A stretch of 64,000 bases of DNA, taken from Streptomyces buecherae. Lineage in GTDB: Bacteria > Actinomycetota > Actinomycetes > Streptomycetales > Streptomycetaceae. The notes beneath the pieces were generated by a model that saw nothing but the letters and a program-made list of their open reading frames with translations, was not told the origin of the DNA and ran no database searches. Location of the stretch: NCBI RefSeq assembly GCF_014295035.1, contig NZ_CP060404.1, positions 2,568,501-2,632,500 on the forward strand, written 5' to 3'. Shown piece after piece: positions 1 to 60,411 of the stretch; position 1 is the first letter of the stretch; every line of letters starts with the position of its first letter. The position numbers and the translations under genes were made by a program.

Positions 1-5928
<5,928 letters not shown>

Positions 5929-5953
5929 GTACGCACTCAGCTCCGGGGTCGCT

Positions 5954-17299
<11,346 letters not shown>

Positions 17300-17639
17300 T
17301 GGGTTCCCCTACGGAATTGTTCATGAAAGTGGGTAAGTCGAGGTGTCCCGCCCTTGCCGCTGACCCTCGGATTTCCCCGTGCTTTTCTCGGACCGGCGCG
17401 CTGCCCGCTGTCGCTCGGCGGGCGCCGCGTCGGTGCTACGGCGCGGCTTCTCGCGTGCCGGTCGGTGCGGGCCGGCGCCGTTACGGGGCGCTGGCCAGCG
17501 GCCCGGGGCCGGCGGGCCCGCGGGGATGCCGTACGGGGCCCGCCACGGGGCGCGCCGCCTGGCGCGGGGCGCGCCCCGGGCGGGGCGGTGCTGGAAAGGA
17601 CCGGTTGGTGGTGCGGGGCGGGTTATTCCGCGGCACTTC
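17300..17639. other. 340-base non-coding gap between PKS E and PKS F
   Basis: No convincing gene. On the minus strand it follows the stop of PKS E and precedes the GTG of PKS F. It holds a G/C hairpin (17565-17578) close to PKS E and a more A/T-rich stretch at about 17300-17400 next to PKS F that could hold a promoter, though I cannot identify clear -35/-10 boxes. It is by far the largest break in the PKS gene series. Confidence 0.6.
17565..17578 (-). terminator. Possible terminator-type hairpin after PKS E
   Basis: CGGGGCGCGCCCCG is a perfect 14-base palindrome, 61 bases after the PKS E stop. There is no T-run after it, as is common in Streptomyces. The inner 12-mer GGGGCGCGCCCC also occurs after the SnoaL-like gene at 59437-59448. 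Could equally be chance in such G+C-rich DNA. Confidence 0.3.
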
Positions 17640-20600
17640 TCATGCGCGTCCCAATTCGTCGCGGATGAAGGCGAACATTTCGTCGTCGGATGCCGTCTCC
17701 AGTCGGTCGGCGACGGATTCGCCGGCCTCGGTCTCGTCGCCGCCGGTGACCTGGACCTGGCTGCCGGTCCACTGGGCGAGCAGGGCCCGCAGCCGTTCGG
17801 TGATGGCCTCGCGGCCCAGGTCGTCCACGTCGAGGTCGGTGAGGGCCGCGGCCATCCGGTCGATGTCGGTGTGCACGGACTCCGCGGTGGTGGCGCTCTC
17901 CTGGAGGAGTTCGGCCCGGAGCAGGCCCACCAGGGCCTGCGGCGTGGGGTGGTCGAAGGCCAGGGTCGCCGGCAGCTTCAACCCGGTGGCCCGGCCCAGC
18001 CGGTTGCGTAGCTCCACCGAGGTGAGCGAGTCGAAGCCCAGGTCGCGGAACGGGTGTCCGGGCCTGACCTCGTCGGTGGTGGGGTGGCCGAGTACGGCCG
18101 CGGCGTGCGTGCGGACCAGGTCGAGCAGGATGCGCCCGCGCTCCTCGTCGGGCAGCGGTGCCAGGCGCTGGCGCAGTTCGGCCGCCGCGGCGGTGGTGGT
18201 GCCGGCCGGCTCCGCCTCGGCCGCCTCGCGCAACTGCCGCATGACGCGGGTCGCCTCCGGCAGCGCGTCCAGCAGCCGGGTGGGGCGGGCCATGGTGAAC
18301 AGGGCGACGAACTGCTCCCAGTCGATGTTGGCCAGGGCGATGAACGTGTCGTCGTTGTCCAGGGACTGCTTGAGCGCCGCGATGCCCAGGTCGGGTTCGA
18401 GGAACGGCAGGCCCTGCGCCTGGGCGCGCTCGCTGATGGCCATCCGCTCGGCGGCGTAGCTCTCCTTGATGTCCACCGGCCGCCACACGCCCCAGGCCAT
18501 CGAGGTGGCGGCGAGCCCGCGAGCGCGCCGCTGGTAGGCCATGGCGTCCAGGTGGGCGTTGGCCGCCGCGTACGCGCCGTGGTAGCCGCTGCCCCAGAAC
18601 GCGGCGATCGAGGAGTAGAGCACGAACGCGTCCAGGGTGTCCTGGTCGAAGAGGCGGTCCAGGTGTTCGGCGCCCTCGACCTTGGCGGCGAACGCGTCGG
18701 CGAAGTCGGCCGGCCTGGCCTCGTCCAGCGGGCCGAGGTCGATGTGGGCGGCGGTGTGCACGACCGCGCGGATCGGCGGTCCCTCGGCCTCCACGCGGCG
18801 TACCAGGTCGGCGAGTTCGTCGTAGCTGGCGATGTCGCAGGCGGCGATGGTGACCCGGGCGCCGAGCGCGGTCAGCTCCCGCTCCAGTTCGGCGGCGCCG
18901 GGCGCGTCGGGCCCGCGGCGGCTGGTGAGGACCAGGTGCGCGGCCCCGTGCTGGGCGCACCAGCGGGCCAGCAGGGTGCCGAGCGCGCCGGTCCCGCCGG
19001 TGATCAGCACGGTGTCGCGGGGCTGCCAGTCGCGCACCGGTTCGCCGCCGCCGAGCAGGTCGCGCACCATGCGGCGGGCGAGCAGGCCGGTGCGGCGCAC
19101 GGCCACCTGGTCCTCGCCGTCGAGCCCCGCGAGGACCGCCACCAGACGGTTCAGCGCCCGCTCGTCGGCGTCGGCCGGCAGGTCGACGAGGCCGCCCCAG
19201 CGCGCGGCCTGCTCCAGCGCGGCGACCCGGCCAAGGCCCCACACCTGGGCCTGGACGCGGCTGGGGCGCGGGTCGGCGTCGTCCACGGCGACGCCGCCAC
19301 GGGTCACGCACCACAGCGGCGCGGCCAACCCCGCGTCGCCGATGGCCTGGAGCAGCGCGAGGGAGCCCATCACGCCGGCGGACAGGGCGGCGTGGTCGGG
19401 GTGCGGCGAGGCGTCGTCCAGCGGCCACAGCGACAGGACGCCGGTCAGGCCGGCGCCGTCGCCGACGACCTCGCCGAGCCGGGCGGTGAGCTTGGCCCGG
19501 TCGGCGTCGGCGGCCTCCACGTCGAGGCGTACGACGTCGGCCCCGTGCCGCTCCAGGGCGGCCAGCGTGCCCCGTACGGCGGGGTCGTCGGCGCGCTCCG
19601 TGGGCACGACGGCCAGCCAACCGCCGCGCAGCGCGGGCGTCGGGGCGTCGGGTACCGGGTGCCAGGCGATGGTGTAGCGCCAGGAGTCCACCTCGGAGCG
19701 TTCCTGGTTGCGTCGCCGCCAGGCGGAGAGCGCGGGCAGTACGGCGCGCAGCGGCTGCTCTGGGTCGACCTGGAGGGTCTCGGTCAGCCGGGCCAGGTCC
19801 GCGTCGTCCACGGCGTCCCAGAACGCGGCCTCGGCGGGGTCACGGTGCGCGGCCTCGGGTCGTCCGTCGCCATCGGGCTCGATCCAGTACCGCTGATGCT
19901 GGAAGGCGTACGTCGGCAGCTCCACGGTGCGGGCGCCGGCGAGCAGCGGCGCCCAGGTGACGGCGACGCCGCCGGCGTACGCCTCGGCGAGCGAGGCCAG
20001 GAAGCGGCGCTGCCCGCCCTCGTCGCGGCGCAGCGAGCCGACGGCGACGATCTCGGCGGCCGAACCCTCGGCGGCCCCGGCCCCGGCGCGCTCGGCGCTC
20101 TCGCCGATGGCCATGGTCAGCACCGGGTGCGCGCTGCACTCGACGAAGACGCCGTACCCGTGGTCGAGCAGGGCCCCCGTGGTGCGCTCGAACTCGACGC
20201 TCTGCCGCAGGTTGCGCACCCAGTACGCGGCGTCGAGCCCGGCCGTGTCGACGGGCTCGGCCTCGACCGTGGAGTAGAACGGCACCTCGGCCGAGCGCGG
20301 CGCCACGCCCTCCAGGACCCGCAGCAACTCCTCCCGGATCGACTCCACCTGCGGGGTGTGCGAGGCGTAGTCCACCGGGATGCGCTTGGCCCGCACCTCG
20401 TCGGCCTCGCAGCCGGCGATCAGCTCGTCCAGCGCGGCGGGTTCACCCGCCACCACCGTGGCCGACGGCCCGTTGACGGCGGCGACGGTGATCCGCTCCC
20501 CGTACCCGGCGATCCGCTCCTCGGCCGCCGCGCGCGGCAGCCCGAGCGAGACCATCCCGCCCTTGCCGGCGAGCCGCTCGCCGATCACCTTCGAACGGAG

Positions 20601-22814
20601 CGCGACCACCCGCGCCCCGTCCTCGTACGACAGCGCTCCGGCGACGACGGCCGCCGCGATCTCCCCCTGCGAGTGACCCACCACCGCGGCCGGCTCCACC
20701 CCGTACGAACGCCACAGCTCGGCCAGGGAGACCATCACCGCCCACGAGACGGGCTGTACGACATCCACCCGCTCCAGCGAACCGTCCAGCTCGGCCGCGA
20801 AGTCCCAGTCGATGAACGGGGCCAACGCCTCGCCACAGCGCGCCATCGACTCCGCGAACACCGGGGACGAGGCCATCAACTCCCGCGCCATGCCCACCCA
20901 CTGGGCACCCTGGCCCGGGAAGACGAAGACGGGGCGGTCGGCGGCGGCGGGGGTGACGGTGCCGCGAACGACGTGGGCGCCGTCGGGGCCGCCGGCGCCT
21001 TCGGCGTCGCGGGCGAGCTGGTCGAGGCCGGCGAGGAGTTCCGTACGGTCGGCTCCGACGACGACGGCCCGGTGTTCCAGGGCGGCCCGGCCGCCGACCA
21101 GGGTGCCCGCCACGTCCAGCGGGCGCAGCTCCGGGTGGCGCTGCAGGTGGTCGCGGAGCCGCGCCGCCTGGGCGGTCAGCGCCCGCTCCGTCTTGCCGGC
21201 CACCACCCACGGCAGCGCCCCGTGCTCCGTGCCCCGCGCGCCGGCGTCGTCGGCCGGCGCGGGCTCGGCGTGCTCGAGGTCGGCGTGCGCGGCGTGTGCA
21301 GCGTGTGCAGCGTCTGCCTGTTCCACGATCACGTGGGCGTTGGTGCCGCCCATGCCGAAGGCGGAGACGCCGGCGCGGCGCGGGCGGCCGGTCTCCGGCC
21401 ACGGCCGGGCGGTGGACAGCAGCGACACGGCGCCCGCCGACCAGTCGACCTCGGGCGTCGGCTCGTCGGCGTGCAGCGTCGCGGGCAGCACGCCGGCGCG
21501 CAGCGCGAGCACCGACTTGATGACGCCGCCGACGCCGGCCGCGGCCTGCGCGTGCCCGATGTTGGACTTGAGCGAGCCGATCCACAGCGGCTCGTCGCCG
21601 TCCCGGCTCCGCCCGTACGTCGCGAGCAGGGCCTGCGCCTCGATCGGGTCGCCGAGCGTGGTGCCGGTGCCGTGCGTCTCGACGGCGTCGACGTGCGCGG
21701 CCGAGAGCCGGGCGTCGGCCAGGGCCGCCTCGATGACCCGCTGCTGGGAGGGGCCGCTGGGGGCGGTGAGGCCGTTGCTGGCCCCGTCCTGGTTCACGGC
21801 GGAGCCCCGTACCACCGCGAGGACCTGGTGTCCGTTGCGCACGGCGTCCGACAGGCGCTCCACGAGCAGCAGGCCGACGCCCTCGCCGAGGCCCATGCCG
21901 TCGGCGCCGGCGCCGAACGCCTTGCACCGGCCGTCGGCGGCCAGGCCGCGCTGCCGGCTGAAGCCGACGAACTCGGCGGGCGTGGACATCACCGCGACGC
22001 CGCCGGCGACGGCCAGTTCGCACTCCTCGTCACGCAGCGCCCGCACCGCCAGGTGCAGCGCGACAAGGGACGAGGAGCAGGCGGTGTCCAGGGTGATGGC
22101 GGGGCCCTCGAAGCCGAAGCTGTAGGCGACGCGGCCGGAGACGACGCTGGCGGCGGCGCCGGTCAGCAGGTGGCCCTCGAAGCCGTCGGGGACCTGCTCG
22201 ATGCCGGAGCGGTAGTCGAGCGGGTTGGCGCCGATGAAGGTGCCCACGCCCGCGCCGCGCAGCGACAGCGGGTCGATCCCGGCCCGCTCCAGCGTCTCCC
22301 AGGTCAGTTCGAGCACCAGCCGCTGCTGCGGGTCCATGGCCAACGCCTCGCGGGGCGAGATGCCGAAGAGGCCGGCGTCGAACCGGTCGGCATCCTCCAG
22401 GAACCCGCCCTCGGTGACGTAGCTGGTGCCCTCCCGGTCCGGGTCGGCGTCGTAGAGGGTGGCCAGGTCCCACCCACGGTTGGTGGGCAGGCCGGAGATG
22501 GCGTCGCCGCCGTCGGTGAGCAACTGCCACAGCTCCTCCGGGGAGCGCACCCCGCCGGGGAAGCGGCAGGCCATCGAGACGATGGCGATCGGCTCCTGGC
22601 TACGCGACTCGACGCTGCGCAGCCGGCTCTGGGTCTGCTGGAGTTCGGTGGTGACGCGCTTGAGGTAGTCGAGGAGCTTCTGTTCGGTGTCGCCGCCGGG
22701 CGCGGCCGATCGGGGCGCGCCGCCCGGCGCGGGCGCGGCCTGTGGGGCGTCGGCGGCGGGCTGGGCGTCGGCGGCCGGCTGGGGCGGGGTGGGTGTGGGT
22801 TCCTGGCTGGGCAT
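17640..22814 (-). CDS. PKS E: modular type I polyketide synthase, module 7
   Basis: 1724 residues, one module. I start it at the ATG at 22812-22814 ([11 protein letters not shown]), which has GGGAG nine bases upstream; the open frame runs further up but reads as non-coding Arg-rich sequence overlapping PKS D. An unusual Pro/Ala/Gln-rich leader (about residues 1-45) precedes the docking helix [16 protein letters not shown]. Domains: KS Cys246; AT Ser715 with YASH ending at His819 (methylmalonyl); KR without LDD but with Trp1407 and His1412 before Tyr1415, the A2 signature; ACP Ser1596. The C-terminal tail ([18 protein letters not shown]) is a first-class docking domain. It adds one propionate unit with an L-hydroxyl and, by A2 rules, an epimerised methyl. 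It lies 71 bases after PKS D. The KS-AT linker has a short CCCCGTG repeat at about 21222. Confidence 0.96.
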   Translation of the reverse strand: MPSQEPTPTPPQPAADAQPAADAPQAAPAPGGAPRSAAPGGDTEQKLLDYLKRVTTELQQTQSRLRSVESRSQEPIAIVSMACRFPGGVRSPEELWQLLTDGGDAISGLPTNRGWDLATLYDADPDREGTSYVTEGGFLEDADRFDAGLFGISPREALAMDPQQRLVLELTWETLERAGIDPLSLRGAGVGTFIGANPLDYRSGIEQVPDGFEGHLLTGAAASVVSGRVAYSFGFEGPAITLDTACSSSLVALHLAVRALRDEECELAVAGGVAVMSTPAEFVGFSRQRGLAADGRCKAFGAGADGMGLGEGVGLLLVERLSDAVRNGHQVLAVVRGSAVNQDGASNGLTAPSGPSQQRVIEAALADARLSAAHVDAVETHGTGTTLGDPIEAQALLATYGRSRDGDEPLWIGSLKSNIGHAQAAAGVGGVIKSVLALRAGVLPATLHADEPTPEVDWSAGAVSLLSTARPWPETGRPRRAGVSAFGMGGTNAHVIVEQADAAHAAHAAHADLEHAEPAPADDAGARGTEHGALPWVVAGKTERALTAQAARLRDHLQRHPELRPLDVAGTLVGGRAALEHRAVVVGADRTELLAGLDQLARDAEGAGGPDGAHVVRGTVTPAAADRPVFVFPGQGAQWVGMARELMASSPVFAESMARCGEALAPFIDWDFAAELDGSLERVDVVQPVSWAVMVSLAELWRSYGVEPAAVVGHSQGEIAAAVVAGALSYEDGARVVALRSKVIGERLAGKGGMVSLGLPRAAAEERIAGYGERITVAAVNGPSATVVAGEPAALDELIAGCEADEVRAKRIPVDYASHTPQVESIREELLRVLEGVAPRSAEVPFYSTVEAEPVDTAGLDAAYWVRNLRQSVEFERTTGALLDHGYGVFVECSAHPVLTMAIGESAERAGAGAAEGSAAEIVAVGSLRRDEGGQRRFLASLAEAYAGGVAVTWAPLLAGARTVELPTYAFQHQRYWIEPDGDGRPEAAHRDPAEAAFWDAVDDADLARLTETLQVDPEQPLRAVLPALSAWRRRNQERSEVDSWRYTIAWHPVPDAPTPALRGGWLAVVPTERADDPAVRGTLAALERHGADVVRLDVEAADADRAKLTARLGEVVGDGAGLTGVLSLWPLDDASPHPDHAALSAGVMGSLALLQAIGDAGLAAPLWCVTRGGVAVDDADPRPSRVQAQVWGLGRVAALEQAARWGGLVDLPADADERALNRLVAVLAGLDGEDQVAVRRTGLLARRMVRDLLGGGEPVRDWQPRDTVLITGGTGALGTLLARWCAQHGAAHLVLTSRRGPDAPGAAELERELTALGARVTIAACDIASYDELADLVRRVEAEGPPIRAVVHTAAHIDLGPLDEARPADFADAFAAKVEGAEHLDRLFDQDTLDAFVLYSSIAAFWGSGYHGAYAAANAHLDAMAYQRRARGLAATSMAWGVWRPVDIKESYAAERMAISERAQAQGLPFLEPDLGIAALKQSLDNDDTFIALANIDWEQFVALFTMARPTRLLDALPEATRVMRQLREAAEAEPAGTTTAAAAELRQRLAPLPDEERGRILLDLVRTHAAAVLGHPTTDEVRPGHPFRDLGFDSLTSVELRNRLGRATGLKLPATLAFDHPTPQALVGLLRAELLQESATTAESVHTDIDRMAAALTDLDVDDLGREAITERLRALLAQWTGSQVQVTGGDETEAGESVADRLETASDDEMFAFIRDELGRA

Positions 22815-22885
22815 GGTGGGTTTCTCCCGGGGAGGTCGATGTCGGGCCTGACGGTGGGGACGTTCCGGAATCCGGCGTTTCGGAA

Positions 22886-32863
<9,978 letters not shown>

Positions 32864-32899
32864 CGGGTTGTCACACCTATCCGAGTATCCGAAACGGCT

Positions 32900-55635
<22,736 letters not shown>

Positions 55636-55704
55636 GGAGGTTGGGCTCCCGGCGCGAAGAATGAGGGTGGCGGCAAGGGCGGAGGATCGGGGGATACGGG
55701 CTGT

Positions 55705-58700
55705 TCAGCCGATTCCGAGTTCCTTGTTGATGAGCGCGAACATCTCGTCGTCGGACGCGGACGCGAGTCCGTCACCCGTGGCGGGAGCCGCGGCGGGCCC
55801 CCCGTCGCCCGGGCCGGTCGCGTCGATCTTCCACAGCAGGGTGCGGAGTCGGTCCGAGACCCGGGCGCGGTCGGCGTCGCCGATCGCGCCGGCGGCGAGG
55901 TGGCGCTCCAGGCTCTCCACGTCCGCCCACAGGGCGGGGAGTTCGGAGGCGGCGGGCGGCGCCTGGTGGGGGAAGAGGTCGGTGTTCAGTTGGCGGGCCA
56001 GCTCCTGCGGCGTGGGGTGCCGGTACAGGACCGTGCTGGGCAGGCGCAGCCCGGTGGCCTCGCCGAGGACGTCCCGGAACTCCACCGCGGACAGCGAGGT
56101 CAGCCCGGCGTCGCGGAACGACTTGTCCGGCTCGATGTCGCCGGCCGTGCCGTGGCCGAGCACGGCCGCCGCGTGCTCGCGTACGAGGTCGAGCAGCGCG
56201 GCCTCGCGCTCGGGGGCGGGCGCGGCGGCCAACCGGGCGAGCAGCGGGTGCGGCTGCCCCGGCTGCCGGTCGTCGCCCGCCGCCCCGTGCCCCGTGCCCG
56301 GCGCGGCGTTGTCGGCGGCCCCGTGCTCCGTGTCCGGCGCGGCGCCGTCGGCCCCGTGCGGGGCCTCGTGCGCGGCGGCGGACCGGTCCGCGTCGGCCGG
56401 GTGGCCGGTGGCGGGTGTGGCCCAGTGGGAGGTGCGTTGGAAGGCGTAGGTGGGCAGGTCCACGGGGCGGGCGCCGGGGAAGGCCGGGCTCCAGTCCACG
56501 GGGACGCCGGCGGCGAACGCGGCGGCCACCGAGCGCAGGAAGCGGTCGGGCCCGCCCTCGTCGCGGCGCAGCGACCCGACGACCGCGACCCGGCCCGCGC
56601 CGCCCGCTCCGGCGCCCCCCGCCGCCTTGGCCGTCTCCTCGGCGACCGCCTCGGCCGTCTCCTCGATGCCCATGATCAGCACGGGGTGGCTGCTCACCTC
56701 GATGAAGACGGTGTGCCCGTCGGCGAGCAACCGCCGGGTGATCCGCTCGAAGTCGACGACCTCGCGCTCGTTGCGCAGCCAGTACGCGGCGTCCAGCGGC
56801 TCCGTGTCCGGCCGTACCCGGCCCTCGACGGTGGAGTAGAACGGCACCCGGGGGGCGCGCGGGGCGAGGTCCGCGAGGCCGGCGAGGAGTTCGTCGCCGA
56901 TGGCGGCGACGCCGGGCCCGTGCGAGGCGTAGTCCATCGGCAGCCGCTTGGTGCGGACGCCGTCCTTCGCGCAGCCGGCGGCGAGCGCCTCAAGGGCGGC
57001 CACCTCGCCGCCCAGCACGGTGGACAGCGGCCCGTTGACGACGGTCACCGCCGCCCGGTCCGCGTACGGGGCGACCCGCGCCCGCGCCTGCGCGCGGGGC
57101 AGTTCGACGGCGAGCATGCCGCCGTGGCCCGACAGGTGCGCGCCGATCAGCCGGGACCGCAGGGCCACCACGCGCGCCCCGTCCTCCAGCGTGAGGGCGC
57201 CCGCGACGACGGCCGCCGCGATCTCCCCCTGCGAGTGGCCGACCACGGCGGCGGGCTCCACGCCGTACGAGCGCCACAGCTCCGCCAGCGACACGGTCAC
57301 CGCCCACAGCAGCGGCTGGACCACGTCGACGCGGTCCAGCGGGCCGTTCACGGCCGCCGCGAAGTCCCAGTCGACGTGCGGCGCCAACGCCGCGCCGCAG
57401 CGGGCCATCCGCTCCGCGAACACCGGCGAGGTGGCCAGCAACTCCCGTGCCATGCCCACCCACTGCGCGCCCTGCCCGGGGAAGACGAGCACGGGCCGCT
57501 CGGTGCCGCGCGCCACGCCCCGTACCAGGCCGGCGTCGCGCTCGCCGGCGGCGAGCGCCGTGAGGCCGGCCACGAGGGCGTGGCGGTCCGCGCCGACGAG
57601 GACGGCGCGGTGCTCGAAGGCGGTGCGGGTGGTGGCCAGCGCGTGCCCGATGTCCCGGTGGTCGTCCGCCGGGTGGGCCGCGACGTGCGCGCGCAACCGC
57701 TCGGCCTGCGCGCGCAGCGCCGCGCCGCCACGGGCGGTCAGCACCCAGGGCACGGGGCCGCCGGCGCGGGCGCCGGGGTCCGTGTCGTACGCCTCACCCG
57801 CCGCGTCGGCCAGGGCCCGCGCGGCGTCGTGCGCGGGGCCGCGTTCGGCACCGTCCTCGGCGCCGTCCCCGGCACCGTGTTCGGGCTCGGCGCCGGGCGG
57901 TTGGGCGAGGACCACGTGGCAGTTGGTGCCGCCCATGCCGAACGCGCTGACACCGGCCAGCAACGGCCGCTCGGGGTGCGGCCAGGGGCCGCGCTCGGTC
58001 TGTACGCGCAGGCCGAGGCGGGCCAGCGGGATGTCGGGGTGCTCCTGGGTGAAGTGCGGGCTGGGGGGCAGTTCGCGGTGGCGGAGGCTGAGCACCGTCT
58101 TGATCAGCCCGACGAGGCCGGCCGCCGCCTCCAGGTGGCCGACGTTGCTCTTGGCCGAGCCGACCCGCAGCGGGTCGCCCGCCGGGCGGCCGGCGCCGTA
58201 GACCGCGCCGAGCGCGGACGCCTCGACCGGGTCGCCGACGGCCGTGCCGGTGCCGTGCAGTTCGACGTACTGCACCCGCGCCGGGTCGGTGCCGGCCCGC
58301 TCGTGGGCCAGCCGCAGCACCTCCTCCTGGGCGGCGCGGCGCGGCGCGGTCAGGCTGTCGCCGCCGCCGTCGTTGTTGACCGCGCTGCCGAGCAGCAGGC
58401 CGTGCACCACGTCGCCGTCGGCGCGCGCCGCGGCCAGCGGCTTGAGCACCACGACGGCGCCGCCCTCGCCCCGTACGTAGCCGTCGGCGCCGGCGTCGAA
58501 GGGGCGGCAGTGGCCGTCGGCCGACAGCGCGCCCATGGCCCGCGCGCCCGCGGTGGTCCCGGGCGCCACGATCAGGTTCACGCCGCCGACCAGCGCGACG
58601 GTGGACTCGCCGCGCCGCAGGCTCTCACACGCCAGGTGGACGGCCACCAGCGACGAGGCCTGGCCGGCGTCGACGCTGAGGCTGGGGCCGGTCAGCCCCA

Positions 58701-59169
58701 TGGCGTACGAGACGCGGCCGGCGAGCACGCCGCGCTGGGCGCCGGCGAAGGCGTACGGGTCCGCCGTGCCGTGGCGCAGGGTGAGGTGGGCGTACTCGTC
58801 CCACATGGCGGCGGTGAACACGCCGGTGCGGCCGGCGCGCAGGCCATCGGGGTGGGTGCGGGAGTGCTCGGTGGCCTCCCAGCACAGTTCGAGCATGAGG
58901 CGCTGGTGCGGGTCCATGGCGGCGGCCTCGCGGGGCGAGATGCCGAAGAACTCCGCGTCGAAGGTGTCGACGCGCTCCAGGTAGCCGGCCCGCTCCGGGT
59001 GGCCGGCCGCGTCGTCGCCCTGGTGCGCCCAGCGCCCCGCCGGCGCCGGGCCGACCGCGTCGCGCCCCGCGCCCAGGAGGTCCCAGAACGCGCCGGGCCC
59101 GGCGGCGCCGGGCAGCCGGCAGGCCATGCCCACCACGGCGATGGGCGCGACGTTCTCGTACGTCCTCAT
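55705..59169 (-). CDS. PKS A: loading module KSQ-AT-ACP (propionate starter)
   Basis: 1154 residues. ATG at 59167-59169 after GGGGGA; the KS starts within ten residues with no docking helix, as expected for the first protein of the line. In the KS the active Cys is Gln170 (VDAGQASSLVAVH), the KSQ signature of decarboxylating loading modules; the downstream HGTGT histidine is kept. The AT has Ser646 (GHSQGE) and YASH 747-750, so methylmalonyl-CoA should be loaded and decarboxylated to propionyl. The ACP Ser1025 sits in GLTSL: the Asp normally before Ser is Thr. The C-terminus is a helical docking region ending DDEMFALINKELGIG, which should pair with PKS B. Two Gly/Ala/His-rich repeat linkers occur (56283-56358, about 57840-57890). 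It is 69 bases upstream of PKS B. Confidence 0.95.
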   Translation of the reverse strand: MRTYENVAPIAVVGMACRLPGAAGPGAFWDLLGAGRDAVGPAPAGRWAHQGDDAAGHPERAGYLERVDTFDAEFFGISPREAAAMDPHQRLMLELCWEATEHSRTHPDGLRAGRTGVFTAAMWDEYAHLTLRHGTADPYAFAGAQRGVLAGRVSYAMGLTGPSLSVDAGQASSLVAVHLACESLRRGESTVALVGGVNLIVAPGTTAGARAMGALSADGHCRPFDAGADGYVRGEGGAVVVLKPLAAARADGDVVHGLLLGSAVNNDGGGDSLTAPRRAAQEEVLRLAHERAGTDPARVQYVELHGTGTAVGDPVEASALGAVYGAGRPAGDPLRVGSAKSNVGHLEAAAGLVGLIKTVLSLRHRELPPSPHFTQEHPDIPLARLGLRVQTERGPWPHPERPLLAGVSAFGMGGTNCHVVLAQPPGAEPEHGAGDGAEDGAERGPAHDAARALADAAGEAYDTDPGARAGGPVPWVLTARGGAALRAQAERLRAHVAAHPADDHRDIGHALATTRTAFEHRAVLVGADRHALVAGLTALAAGERDAGLVRGVARGTERPVLVFPGQGAQWVGMARELLATSPVFAERMARCGAALAPHVDWDFAAAVNGPLDRVDVVQPLLWAVTVSLAELWRSYGVEPAAVVGHSQGEIAAAVVAGALTLEDGARVVALRSRLIGAHLSGHGGMLAVELPRAQARARVAPYADRAAVTVVNGPLSTVLGGEVAALEALAAGCAKDGVRTKRLPMDYASHGPGVAAIGDELLAGLADLAPRAPRVPFYSTVEGRVRPDTEPLDAAYWLRNEREVVDFERITRRLLADGHTVFIEVSSHPVLIMGIEETAEAVAEETAKAAGGAGAGGAGRVAVVGSLRRDEGGPDRFLRSVAAAFAAGVPVDWSPAFPGARPVDLPTYAFQRTSHWATPATGHPADADRSAAAHEAPHGADGAAPDTEHGAADNAAPGTGHGAAGDDRQPGQPHPLLARLAAAPAPEREAALLDLVREHAAAVLGHGTAGDIEPDKSFRDAGLTSLSAVEFRDVLGEATGLRLPSTVLYRHPTPQELARQLNTDLFPHQAPPAASELPALWADVESLERHLAAGAIGDADRARVSDRLRTLLWKIDATGPGDGGPAAAPATGDGLASASDDEMFALINKELGIG
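56283..56358. repeat. CCCCGTG/CTCCGTG microrepeat in PKS A
   Basis: Units of CCCCGTG and CTCCGTG separated by GGCGCGGCG-like spacers; encodes a linker of the APGTGHGA/DTEHGA type before the ACP. Confidence 0.7.
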
Positions 59170-59492
59170 GCGAATCCCCCGATGACGAAGTACCCGGTCG
59201 CGCGCCGGCCGCGGGACGGTGGCCCTGACGTGGCCGCCGTCACCGCCGCCACTGCCGCGTGCGACTCCCTTCCGGCCGGGCCCACGGCTATGGGCGCCAG
59301 TTGCGCGGAAGGTTGGTGTTTTTGCCTTTCATTGGCCGAGCCATGCGCAAAATTGATCAGTCCGTACGACGATCCATGCATGGCCTTGACCGACCCATGG
59401 GCATGATTCTGGGGTGAGGTGTGGGCGCGAAACCCTGGGGCGCGCCCCCAGCATCCACCCCAGCATCACGGCCTCGGCGTGGACTTCTGGGG
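59170..59492. promoter_or_regulatory. Leader region upstream of the PKS genes (323 bases, no gene)
   Basis: It lies between the SnoaL-like stop and the PKS A start. It contains one of the few A/T-rich patches of the window (about 59315-59385), so it may hold the promoter of the PKS series. A perfect palindrome CCATGCATGG is at 59374-59383 and CCCATGGG at 59395-59402; either could be an activator site. I cannot point to convincing -35/-10 boxes. Confidence 0.45.
59435..59451 (-). terminator. Possible hairpin terminator after the SnoaL-like gene
   Basis: A 6-base perfect stem CTGGGG/CCCCAG with a 5-base loop, 42 bases after the SnoaL-like stop. No T-run follows. The core GGGGCGCGCCCC (59437-59448) is the same 12-mer seen after PKS E. 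Confidence 0.35.
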
Positions 59493-59894
59493 TCAGGCCC
59501 CGTCGACGGGCGCCACGTCGGTCGCCCCCCAGTAGGCGCGCATCTCCTCGATGAGCCCGCTGGCGTCGAACCGGAACACCGAGGTCACGTTGACCGCGAG
59601 CCGGCCGCCGGAGGGGTCCTGCGGGTTGCGGATGGTGGCCCGCAGGCCGACCGCGACGTGCTGGTCGTCCTGCGATCCGGTGAGCGTGCCCGGGGTGTCC
59701 TGGGTGCCGAACTCCTCGACCACGCGCTGGAAGTAGGCCCGGATGGCCTCCTCGCCCACCACGGGGCCGGTGCCGACCGGGTCCTCGACCCTGGCCTGCG
59801 GGGTGAACATCTTGCAGATGCCGTCGACGTCGCCGGCGTTGACCCGCTCGAAGTAGTCGAGCACCAGTCGCTTGCGCTCGGTCTCGTCAGCCAT
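59493..59894 (-). CDS. SnoaL/ketosteroid-isomerase-fold protein, possible MonB-like epoxide hydrolase/cyclase
   Basis: 133 residues, start at ATG 59892-59894 with a strong AGGAGG six bases upstream. The small alpha+beta NTF2-type fold is recognisable: Tyr14 (LDYFERVNAGD), Asp38 in the VEDPVG motif, and a C-terminal FRFDASGLIEEMRAYWG strand. In the steroid isomerase family Tyr14, Asp38 and Asp99 are catalytic; here Tyr14 and Asp38 are kept but the Asp99 position reads as Ser (VTSVFRF), so it is unlikely to be a steroid isomerase. The end (AYWGATDVAPV) resembles the polyether ring-forming proteins MonBI/MonBII and LasB as I remember them, which open epoxides using Asp38 and a second acid. It sits between regulator and PKS A on the same strand, supporting a pathway role. 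An ordinary SnoaL-like cyclase or hydroxylase partner is the alternative. Confidence 0.85.
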   Translation of the reverse strand: MADETERKRLVLDYFERVNAGDVDGICKMFTPQARVEDPVGTGPVVGEEAIRAYFQRVVEEFGTQDTPGTLTGSQDDQHVAVGLRATIRNPQDPSGGRLAVNVTSVFRFDASGLIEEMRAYWGATDVAPVDGA

Positions 59895-59900
59895 GAAGTT

Positions 59901-59906
59901 CCTCCT
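59901..59906 (-). promoter_or_regulatory. Ribosome binding site deciding the SnoaL-like start
   Basis: AGGAGG on the minus strand, six bases before the ATG at 59894. It rules out the upstream in-frame start at 59972, whose extra 26 residues are Arg/His/Thr-rich and look non-coding. Confidence 0.8.
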
Positions 59907-60154
59907 GGTGTGGTGCGGTGGTGTGCCGCGGTGGGTGTGGTGGGTGCGACGCGCGCGCGGTCCCCGCCGCACGGCGGACCCGCGTATCGGAGCCGGAACC
60001 GGCCCCGGGCCCTGGGGACCGCTGGGACCCGCGAGCCGACGCGGCGACCGGTGCGGGCGCGCGCCGCGCCCCGGCCGCCCGTGGCCGCGCCGGGAGCGGG
60101 GCGTGCGTCACCGCGCCGCGGACGGCGGCGCGCGCGGCGGCCCGTTCTGGTGAC

Positions 60155-60199
60155 GGCGCCCCGTGCCCCGTGTTCCGGCTCGGCGCCCCGTGCCCCGTG
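60155..60199. repeat. Non-coding copy of the CCCCGTG microrepeat (18-base direct repeat)
   Basis: Two perfect 18-base copies, 27 bases apart start to start. The unit is the same as in the PKS linkers, but here it is outside any gene. Confidence 0.8.
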
Positions 60200-60388
60200 C
60201 ACGGCGCCGCGGTGGGCCGGCCCGGCCTCGCGCCCCGGGGGTGCCCCGGGGCGCTCGCCGTGCCGGCCGCGCGCCCTTCCGGGGCCCGGGGCCTGACACG
60301 GGGTGCGGTGCGAAGGGGGGCACCGCCCGTGCGCCGCTCGCTGGCGGCGTGGACCGGGCGCCGGGGCGCGTGGGCGCGCATGCGGCAC

Positions 60389-60411
60389 GGCCCCCGACTC
60401 GGGCGGGGGCC
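60389..60411 (-). terminator. Hairpin terminator after the LAL regulator
   Basis: Perfect 8-base G+C stem GGCCCCCG/CGGGGGCC with a 7-base loop, 77 bases after the regulator stop. No T-run, as often in Streptomyces. The strongest simple hairpin I saw in the non-coding regions. Confidence 0.5.

Noticed and set aside
59166-59381. Minus-strand frame of 71 residues overlapping the PKS A start
   Set aside because: It overlaps the likely leader region, ends inside the PKS A start codon region and shows no family features.
59895-59972. 26-residue N-terminal extension of the SnoaL-like protein
   Set aside because: Arg/His/Thr-rich, no homology feel, and AGGAGG lies just before the internal ATG.
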